From Bacillus methanolicus (lineage in GTDB: Bacteria; Bacillota; Bacilli; Bacillales; Cytobacillaceae), in the NCBI RefSeq assembly GCF_028888695.1, contig NZ_PNFF01000001.1, forward strand, positions 1,931,501 to 1,995,500: 64,000 nucleotides of DNA, written 5' to 3'. Of the stretch, positions 58,480-64,000 are shown piece after piece. A program made the translations under genes and the position numbers. Each line of letters starts with the position of its first letter. The first letter of the stretch is position 1. The notes under the pieces are model-generated. The model had not been told where the DNA came from and made no database searches. It saw nothing but the letters and a program-made list of their open reading frames with translations.

Positions 58480-58550
58480 AAGGAAAAAGCGTCAATAAGC
58501 GCAAGCACCCCGATTAACACCGACAAACACTGAAGATAGACAGAGCGCAA
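58480..58550. repeat. Degenerate copy of a GAAAAGC...AAGCGC...CGACAA...repeat
   Basis: AAAAAGCG, AAGCGCAAGCACCCCGA, CACCGACAAACACTGAAG and TAGACAGAGCGCAACT occur in the same order as AAAAGCTGAAGCGCC, AGGCCCGACAAGCGCTGGAG and CTAGACA in the 125-bp repeat near 22.6 kb. It lies immediately after the comEA stop codon and before comEB. Confidence 0.5.
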
Positions 58551-59168
58551 CTAATTGACCGTAATCAAATTTTTTAATTTTTCAAAAGTCTTTTCACCGA
58601 TTCCGCTTATATTTTTTAGATCTTCGATTGTTTTAAACGGGCCGTTTTTTTCCCGGTATTCAATAATTGCTGCTGATTTAGCGGGTCCGATTCCCGGCAA
58701 TGTTTCAAGTTCGCTTGAGTCCGCACTATTGATATTAACGAGAGGGCTCTCCCCGCCGGTGGCGATGGTTGAGTTCCCAGAAAAGCCTTCCGCTTCTTCA
58801 CCTATTTTTGGTATATAGATAACCATTTCATCAGCGATGCGCATTGAAAAGTTCACTTTTGAAGCATCCGCATCACTCGTTAATCCCCCTGCCTTGTCAA
58901 TTAGATCAATAACTCGCTCTCCCTCTTCAGCCTTATATACCCCTGGAGTTTTAACAGCTCCTTTAATATCTGCCATAATGATTTTTTGAGTTGTACCTGC
59001 AACTTCTTCCTTTTGTGGTTCCTCTTGATCTGCCATGGACCATTCCGCTTCGTCTTCCTGCAGAGTTTTACTGTTTTCTAAAGGGGCCATCCAATAAAAC
59101 ACACCGAAAAGAAAAGCAGCTGACCCTAAGATGACATACATCTTATATTCTTTTAACCATTCCTTCAC
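58551..59168 (-). CDS. comEA: Competence protein ComEA, DNA-binding receptor
   Basis: A 205-residue protein. An N-terminal membrane anchor (MYVILGSAAFLFGVFYWM, about 10-27) is followed by an acidic linker, a SLBB domain (IIMADIKGAVKTPGVYKAEE) and a C-terminal helix-hairpin-helix DNA-binding domain (VNINSADSSELETLPGIGPA, then ISGIGEKTFEKLKNL). It binds double-stranded DNA outside the membrane and passes it to ComEC. It is divergent from comER. Confidence 0.95.
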   Translation of the reverse strand: MKEWLKEYKMYVILGSAAFLFGVFYWMAPLENSKTLQEDEAEWSMADQEEPQKEEVAGTTQKIIMADIKGAVKTPGVYKAEEGERVIDLIDKAGGLTSDADASKVNFSMRIADEMVIYIPKIGEEAEGFSGNSTIATGGESPLVNINSADSSELETLPGIGPAKSAAIIEYREKNGPFKTIEDLKNISGIGEKTFEKLKNLITVN

Positions 59169-59255
59169 TTGTAATCAATCCTTTCCTAAAGTCATATTTT
59201 TAAATTTATTTCATATTGTTATATGAGAGTCCGCTCAAGATGGAGGGATGGAACA

Positions 59256-60092
59256 ATGAAAATCGGGATCATCGGAACTGGAAATATGGGGAGAATTTTG
59301 GCAGAAGCAATGCTTGATGGAAAAGCCGTTTCTCCTTCATCACTGATTATCACAAATAGAACATTGTCCAAAGCGATAGAAATTAAAGCAGCTTATGAAG
59401 AAATTATTGTAAAAAACAGTGCATTCGAGGTTGCAAAACAATCAGATGCTGTTTTTATATGTGTTAAACCACATGATGTTTACGGGGTGCTTGAGGATAT
59501 ATTGCCGGTACTATCTCCTGACAAATGTGTGATTTCGATCACCAGCCCAATCAGCACGGAACAATTGGAAAGGGTTGTGCCATGCTCTGTTGCAAGGGCA
59601 ATACCAAGCATTACAAACAGAGCCCTGGCAGGAGTCATTTTAATAACCTTCGGAAAACATTGTGATGAAAAATGGAAAAGACAACTATATCATTTATTTT
59701 CAACTTTTTCAGAACCGGTGGAAATTGAGAATGAAATAACAAGGGTCGCATCAGATATCGTAAGCTGCGGGCCGGCATTTTTCAGCTACCTTACCCGCCG
59801 ATTCATTTCGGCAGCTGTAAAGGAAACCGAAATCCCGGAAGAAACAGCAGTAAAACTCGCCAGCGAAATGCTGGTCGGTTTAGGAGAATTATTAAAGAAA
59901 AGACATTATTCTTTGCAAACATTACAAGAGAAGGTGTGTGTAAAAGGCGGTATTACTGGTGAAGGAATTAAGATTTTAGAGAACGAGCTGGGAGAAGTTT
60001 TTGAACACTTGTTCCAAGCGACACATGTAAAATTTGAGGAAGATTTGGAAAAAATAAACCGGCAATTTCCTAACCAAATAAATTCGGCATAA
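59256..60092 (+). CDS. comER: ComER, pyrroline-5-carboxylate reductase-like protein
   Basis: A 278-residue protein with an N-terminal Rossmann fold (KIGIIGTGNMGRILAEAML) and the P5C reductase dimerisation domain (DIVSCGPAFFSYLTRRFI). It is divergent from the comEA operon, as in B. subtilis, where it is called late competence protein ComER; its true role is unclear, and proline synthesis is not implied. The ATG at 59256 follows GGAGGGATGG; an in-frame start 11 codons upstream lacks a ribosome site. Confidence 0.92.
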   Translation: MKIGIIGTGNMGRILAEAMLDGKAVSPSSLIITNRTLSKAIEIKAAYEEIIVKNSAFEVAKQSDAVFICVKPHDVYGVLEDILPVLSPDKCVISITSPISTEQLERVVPCSVARAIPSITNRALAGVILITFGKHCDEKWKRQLYHLFSTFSEPVEIENEITRVASDIVSCGPAFFSYLTRRFISAAVKETEIPEETAVKLASEMLVGLGELLKKRHYSLQTLQEKVCVKGGITGEGIKILENELGEVFEHLFQATHVKFEEDLEKINRQFPNQINSA

Positions 60093-60161
60093 AAGACAAA
60101 ATTCCTTCCTAAATTACATGATTCACCAAAAACTTTAATATTGAAGCTGTTGGAAAAAACG

Positions 60162-60198
60162 AAAAGCCACCACATATTATTTTGCAGGTGGCTTTTTT
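60162..60198. terminator. Bidirectional terminator between comER and yqeM
   Basis: AAAAGCCACC and GGTGGCTTTT form a 10-bp stem with a 15-nt loop; T-runs are present on both strands. Confidence 0.85.
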
Positions 60199-60200
60199 AT

Positions 60201-60950
60201 TTAATCATTCTTTCTTGCAATAAAAAAGATTCTTTCTGAATTGTCGCTAGGTTGGCTATCATAAAAATCAGCAAAGATGTCCAGAATCTCAAACCCGGCT
60301 TCTTTCAGCCAATTTTCATACTCATGAACAGAAAACGTTCTCTGGACATGAAGTTCTTCAAAGCGGTCATATTGACCGGTATCTTCATCCAATACGAAGA
60401 AAACGAGATCGTGTTCAATGCTGTTAGGATAGTTTCCTTTATAGCATTGCCATATGTAAGAGATGTCATCTTCAACGAGGGCGAATGTTTCATTCAAAAA
60501 TATTTGATTCATTTTATAGATGGAATGAACATCAAAGAGCAATAACCCGCCTTTTTTCAGATGATGTGAAACACTTTTGAAAGTATTCATGACATCTTCT
60601 TCTGTTTCCAAGTAGTTTAAAGAATCACAAAAAATACAAACGGCATCAAATTGGCCAAGCCCCTCCAGTTCAGCCATACTTTGCTGGAAAAACCGAATTA
60701 ACTGCCCGTTTTCATCTGCTTTTGCCCGTGCTACCGTCAGCATATCAGAGGACAAATCGACTCCGGTTACACGAAATCCTGCCTTGGAGAGGCGAACGGA
60801 AAGTTCACCTGTTCCACAGGCTAGATCCAGCAGTTCTTTTCCTTCAACTTTGTACTGTTTTAATTTGGCAAGGACGATCTCCACCCATTTGTCATATGGA
60901 GCATCCTTCATTAAATTATCATACAAGTAAGCAAATCTTTCGTAACTCAT
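60201..60950 (-). CDS. yqeM: SAM-dependent methyltransferase YqeM
   Basis: A 249-residue class I methyltransferase. Motif I is LLDLACGTGELSVRLSKAGF, then VTGVDLSSDML and FDAVCIFCDSLNYL. The substrate is unknown. It ends the operon that starts upstream of aroE; its start overlaps the rsfS stop by 4 nt, as in B. subtilis. Confidence 0.92.
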   Translation of the reverse strand: MSYERFAYLYDNLMKDAPYDKWVEIVLAKLKQYKVEGKELLDLACGTGELSVRLSKAGFRVTGVDLSSDMLTVARAKADENGQLIRFFQQSMAELEGLGQFDAVCIFCDSLNYLETEEDVMNTFKSVSHHLKKGGLLLFDVHSIYKMNQIFLNETFALVEDDISYIWQCYKGNYPNSIEHDLVFFVLDEDTGQYDRFEELHVQRTFSVHEYENWLKEAGFEILDIFADFYDSQPSDNSERIFFIARKND

Positions 60951-61303
60951 TGACTTAGCTCGCTTTGAATATTCTCGATCGGGGCATCACCCCATAGGCG
61001 TTCCAGATTGTAATAGCTTCGTTCATCCCGGTGAAAAATATGGGCGACTACATCACCAAGGTCAACTAGCACCCATTTGGCTTCATCAAAACCTTCCATT
61101 CTTCTGACAATATATCCTGCTTCCTCTACTTTTTCCTTCATTTCACGTGCGATCGCCTGAACCTGTTTATCTGAATTTCCGTGGCAAATAATGAAATAAT
61201 CAGCAACGATAGAAATTCCTTTCATATTTAAAACAACAATATCTTCTGCTTTTTTATCATCAGCCGCTTTCACTGCGGTCAATAATATTTGGCGTTCATT
61301 CAT
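60947..61303 (-). CDS. rsfS: Ribosomal silencing factor RsfS
   Basis: A 118-residue protein of the RsfS/Iojap family. Markers are IVADYFIICHGNSDKQVQAI and WVLVDLGDVVAHIFHRDERSYYNLERLWGD (split here as WVLVDLGDVVAHIF and YYNLERLWGD). It binds L14 and blocks 50S/30S joining during starvation. It follows yqeK by 4 nt. Confidence 0.95.
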   Translation of the reverse strand: MNERQILLTAVKAADDKKAEDIVVLNMKGISIVADYFIICHGNSDKQVQAIAREMKEKVEEAGYIVRRMEGFDEAKWVLVDLGDVVAHIFHRDERSYYNLERLWGDAPIENIQSELSQ

Positions 61304-61307
61304 TCAA

Positions 61308-61874
61308 TCAATCCTCCTTAATTGTTACAAGGCTATTGTATGTTAAAAAAGTATCAGGATAAATTGGCTGATTTTTTTTCAATAAGAAAATGATTGTATT
61401 TTGAATTGATTGGATTAACGCTTTATTCAGATCTTCCTTCGCAAGTATCCTTACTTCTTCTACCCCCGGAAAATTTCTGCCGGGTTCAATATAATCAGCG
61501 AGATAAATGATTTTATCAAGCAAGGTCATTTTCGGCCTTCCTGATGTATGGTAACGAATCGCATCAAGTATTTCAACATCAGTTACACCGGCTTCTTTTT
61601 CGACTAAAAAGGCGCCAACGGGTGCGTGCCATAGTTCGGTATTATAATCTAAGAGATCTTGTGGCATGCCCTGATTGATAATAATTTCCCGCATTTCATC
61701 TATCGGGCGAAATTTAGCATAATCATGAAATGCAGCCGCAAGCTCTGCCTTATTTTTATCTGCCCCATATTGTTCAGCAAGAGCAAGCGCAGTTTCCACT
61801 ACGCCTAAAGTATGCCGATAACGGTGTTCTGTCAACTGTTCCTTAACTAGCTTTAAAGCAGTATCAAGATTCAT
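61308..61874 (-). CDS. yqeK: HD-domain phosphohydrolase YqeK (symmetrical Ap4A hydrolase)
   Basis: A 188-residue HD protein. The motifs are [26 protein letters not shown] and [28 protein letters not shown] (given in part). Family members hydrolyse diadenosine tetraphosphate to two ADP. It overlaps the end of nadD by 11 nt, as in the usual nadD-yqeK-rsfS cluster. Confidence 0.94.
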   Translation of the reverse strand: MNLDTALKLVKEQLTEHRYRHTLGVVETALALAEQYGADKNKAELAAAFHDYAKFRPIDEMREIIINQGMPQDLLDYNTELWHAPVGAFLVEKEAGVTDVEILDAIRYHTSGRPKMTLLDKIIYLADYIEPGRNFPGVEEVRILAKEDLNKALIQSIQNTIIFLLKKNQPIYPDTFLTYNSLVTIKED

Positions 61875-62430
61875 ATAGCTTATTCTCCTCTATATATTTT
61901 CTAACTGATTCAGGCAAATAATATCGGATTGATCTACCTTCTTTTCTCCGTTCCCTGATCATACTTGATGATATTTCTATTTCAGGAACATCCACTTTAT
62001 GAATACGGAAATGGGTAACATCACTATATGCCGGTCTTTTTACTCCGACAAATTCCACAAGCTGCAGAAGTTCGTTTATTTTATGCCATTTTGGCAAATA
62101 TTCAATCATATCTGCTCCGATAATAAAATAAAAAGAATAATCAGGATAAATTTCCGTTAACTGCTTCATTGTGTCATACGTATATGACGGGCCGTTTCGT
62201 TCTAATTCAATTGGCTCAATTCTAAAATTCGGGTTGCCGTCTATTGCCAATTCAAGCATGTTTATGCGATCGTCATTTCCAATCGATGATTTCTTTTTAT
62301 GAGGGGGTTCTTGATTTGGCATGAACCAAACTTCATGAAGCTGTAACGATTCCAATACTTCATTTGCAATCAGAAGATGTCCATAATGAGGCGGGTCGAA
62401 TGTTCCTCCCAGAATGCCGATCTTTTTCAA
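61864..62430 (-). CDS. nadD: Nicotinate-nucleotide adenylyltransferase NadD
   Basis: A 188-residue nucleotidyltransferase that forms deamido-NAD from NaMN and ATP. The (H/T)xGH motif lies in [16 protein letters not shown]; the C-terminal block [20 protein letters not shown] holds the second nucleotide-binding motif. AAAGGAG-type sequence (GGAGGAGCTCC) precedes the ATG. Confidence 0.96.
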   Translation of the reverse strand: MKKIGILGGTFDPPHYGHLLIANEVLESLQLHEVWFMPNQEPPHKKKSSIGNDDRINMLELAIDGNPNFRIEPIELERNGPSYTYDTMKQLTEIYPDYSFYFIIGADMIEYLPKWHKINELLQLVEFVGVKRPAYSDVTHFRIHKVDVPEIEISSSMIRERRKEGRSIRYYLPESVRKYIEENKLYES

Positions 62431-62531
62431 AGGAGCTCCTCCTCTTTCGCTTTATCCCGCTTTAACGGGCGGTATGATATCGCCATTCAAGTTCATGGGA
62501 ATAAAAGAACCCCACTGAAGGAAGTTTCACT

Positions 62532-62822
62532 TTATGGCAATTGAATTTGTTTATTTTCTTTAGATTCCTTGTACAGAATAATCGTATTTCCAATGATTTG
62601 TACGATGTCTGCACCTGTTCCCTCTGAAAGCTGATTCGCAACCGTATTCTTATCATCCTCACAATTTTGCAGGACACTTATTTTCATTAATTCCCTTGCT
62701 TCAAGAGCATCGGAAACTTGTTTGATCATGTTTTCATTTACTCCGCCTTTTCCTACTTGAAAAATAGGATTCAGATGATGTGCTTCAGATCGTAAATATC
62801 TCTTTTGTTTTCCTGTTAACAT
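62532..62822 (-). CDS. yhbY: Ribosome assembly RNA-binding protein YhbY (YqeI)
   Basis: A 96-residue CRM-domain protein. It starts MLTGKQKRYLRSEAHHLNPI, contains FQVGKGGVNENM (GxxG loop) and ends YKESKENKQIQLP. It associates with pre-50S particles. The ATG at 62822 matches the family N-terminus and length; another ATG three codons upstream overlaps the aroE stop region and is closer to GGGAGG. Confidence 0.94.
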   Translation of the reverse strand: MLTGKQKRYLRSEAHHLNPIFQVGKGGVNENMIKQVSDALEARELMKISVLQNCEDDKNTVANQLSEGTGADIVQIIGNTIILYKESKENKQIQLP

Positions 62823-62827
62823 TATTT

Positions 62828-63661
62828 TCATTTTCCTCCCAGATGTTTCAATACAATTTGTTTCATTCTTTCTGTATCGGGAAAAATGCCTGTCCATTTT
62901 TCAAAAGCAAACGCTCCCTGAAACACGAACATATCCAAGCCGTTTTGAGTGCCTGCTCCTCTTCGCTTAGCATCTCTCAAAATGGCAGTTTCAAGCGGAT
63001 TATAGATAATATCACTTACAAAAGCGCCAGTACCCAGATTTTCAAGGTTCAATGGAGAGGCATCCATATTCGGTGACATCCCTACCGAGGTTGTTTGGAT
63101 AATGAGATGATAATTGCTCAACCTTTTTTCGGCTTCTTCCCTCGGATATATGTTCGATTGAACGGAAAATGGACATGCTTCTATAAGCTGTGCTGCTTTT
63201 TCGGCTGTTCGATTACAAAAATCAATATGCTTTACACCTGCATGTGCCATCGAATAGTAAATCGCTTTTGCGGCTCCGCCCGCACCAATGATAAGGACTC
63301 TCGTACTTTCCAAAACGGCAAAATTTCGTTTAAGCCCTTCTAAAAAACCACGGCCGTCTGTATTAAATCCAATCAGCCTGCCATCTTTATTAACGACCGT
63401 ATTCACAGCTCCAATGGCTTCTGCCAGAGGATCAATCTCATCCAAAAAAGCCATGATTTCCGTTTTATGAGGAACGGTTACATTAAATCCTGAACAGTTA
63501 ATCGCCTTTAATCCTTTAACAGCTGCTTCAAGATCTCCCCTTTTAACATGGAAAGGGTGGTAATGGGCATCAATTCCGTAAACCTTAAATAAATCATTGT
63601 GCATCAAAGGAGACATCGAATGGGAAATCGGATCCCCTATAACCCCAAATAATTTCTTCAC
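62828..63661 (-). CDS. aroE: Shikimate dehydrogenase
   Basis: A 277-residue NADP-dependent enzyme of the shikimate pathway. The substrate site has GDPISHSMSPLMHN and NVTVPHKTEIM (catalytic Lys), then VLIIGAGGAAKAIYYSM (Rossmann loop) and CNRTAEKA. Translation appears to start at a GTG (63661) after GGAGGAGAAGGG. It is called aroD in older B. subtilis nomenclature. It follows yqeH by 28 nt. Confidence 0.95.
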   Translation of the reverse strand: MKKLFGVIGDPISHSMSPLMHNDLFKVYGIDAHYHPFHVKRGDLEAAVKGLKAINCSGFNVTVPHKTEIMAFLDEIDPLAEAIGAVNTVVNKDGRLIGFNTDGRGFLEGLKRNFAVLESTRVLIIGAGGAAKAIYYSMAHAGVKHIDFCNRTAEKAAQLIEACPFSVQSNIYPREEAEKRLSNYHLIIQTTSVGMSPNMDASPLNLENLGTGAFVSDIIYNPLETAILRDAKRRGAGTQNGLDMFVFQGAFAFEKWTGIFPDTERMKQIVLKHLGGK

Positions 63662-63689
63662 AGCCCTTCTCCTCCCATTCAAACTTTGA

Positions 63690-64000
63690 TTAAATAAGCG
63701 ACTTTCTTAGCATAACATGTACACCTTTTGGAACGTAGGCAGCTACTTTCGCTCCCGGTTCATTGACGGTTACCCAGCCTAGTCCCGAAAAGACAATATC
63801 TGTTTTTCCTTCCTTAATCACAAATTCATGGCGTACAAGTTTTGGAAACGAATCTATTTGTTCTTTACGAGGCGGAGAAAGCATTTCACCTACATGGTTG
63901 TTGTACAATTCAGAAGCGTTCTCTAATTTGGTGCGATGAATCAAAAGCTCGTTCGAAAGATAGCATGTAAATGACCGCCTGCCTCCTGTTAAATAATCAA
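63690..64000 (-). CDS. yqeH: Ribosome biogenesis GTPase YqeH (C-terminal part; runs off right edge)
   Basis: The frame is open to the window edge and gives about 103 C-terminal residues. It reads GGRRSFTCYLSNELLIHRTK, then EMLSPPRKEQIDSFPKLV and GLGWVTVNEPGAKVAAYVP. These match the C-terminal treble-clef/RNA-binding region of YqeH, a circularly permuted GTPase for 30S assembly. The GTPase domain lies outside the window. It sits upstream of aroE in the same operon. Confidence 0.9.
   Translation of the reverse strand, partial: DYLTGGRRSFTCYLSNELLIHRTKLENASELYNNHVGEMLSPPRKEQIDSFPKLVRHEFVIKEGKTDIVFSGLGWVTVNEPGAKVAAYVPKGVHVMLRKSLI

Noticed and set aside
59169-59255. ComK box between comEA and comER
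   Set aside because: A/T-rich stretches resembling AAAA-N5-TTTT occur, but none forms a clear pair of boxes at proper spacing.

Overview
This window comes from a low-GC, endospore-forming member of the Bacillaceae. Its gene order follows the Bacillus subtilis yqfZ-ispG ... comEC ... aroE-yqeH segment almost gene for gene, and it includes sporulation genes (yqfC, yqfD, spoIIP, gpr), late competence genes (comEA, comEB, comEC, comER) and typical Bacillus housekeeping operons. It differs from B. subtilis in a single-chain (alpha2-type) glycyl-tRNA synthetase behind a glycine T-box, a zinc-uptake operon of the Listeria zurA-zurM-zurR type, an acyl-CoA dehydrogenase plus a membrane protein lying between cccA and sigA, and two insertion sequences.

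Layout. 1-14.7 kb: partial MFS transporter, yqfZ, ispG, yqfX, yqfW, zinc operon (znuC-znuB-zur), yqfU, a complete IS4-family element with a 9-bp target duplication, yqfT, nfo, cshB, yqfQ, ispH, yqfO and trmK. 14.9-22.6 kb: cccA, acyl-CoA dehydrogenase, a membrane protein, then the macromolecular-synthesis operon yqxD-dnaG-sigA and the regulators ppsR and ccpN. 22.6-23 kb: a 125-bp tandem repeat. 23-31.5 kb: T-box-controlled glyS, recO, yqzL, era, cdd, dgkA, ybeY, pgpH and phoH. 31.5-36.7 kb: sporulation pair yqfC-yqfD, a sigma-W-type operon (nfeD-floA and a small membrane protein), yqeY and rpsU. 36.9-38.2 kb: an IS3-family element. 38.3-50.4 kb: deoC, the CIRCE-controlled heat-shock operon (hrcA-grpE-dnaK-dnaJ-prmA-rsmE-mtaB), hemW and lepA. 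50.5-64 kb: yqxA, spoIIP, gpr, rpsT, holA, yqzM, comEC-comEB-comEA, comER, and the operon yqeH-aroE-yhbY-nadD-yqeK-rsfS-yqeM, cut by the right window edge.

The genes are mostly core cell biology: isoprenoid synthesis (ispG, ispH), replication and transcription initiation (dnaG, sigA, holA), ribosome and tRNA maturation (era, ybeY, yqeH, rsfS, yhbY, lepA, rsmE, prmA, trmK, mtaB), proteostasis (hrcA-grpE-dnaK-dnaJ), DNA repair (nfo, recO), zinc homeostasis, spore formation and DNA uptake.

I found no defence system, biosynthetic cluster, prophage or CRISPR array. The least explained material is in the short spaces between genes: a palindromic repeat family that fills gaps between convergent genes (once supplying both stop codons), a 125-bp tandem repeat with a diverged relative elsewhere, and a 21-bp A/T-tract repeat upstream of lepA. 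Other points of note are an apparent AUU start codon in yqxD and a self-protecting hairpin in the IS4-family element. All functional calls rest on reading motifs and gene order by eye; no database search was run.
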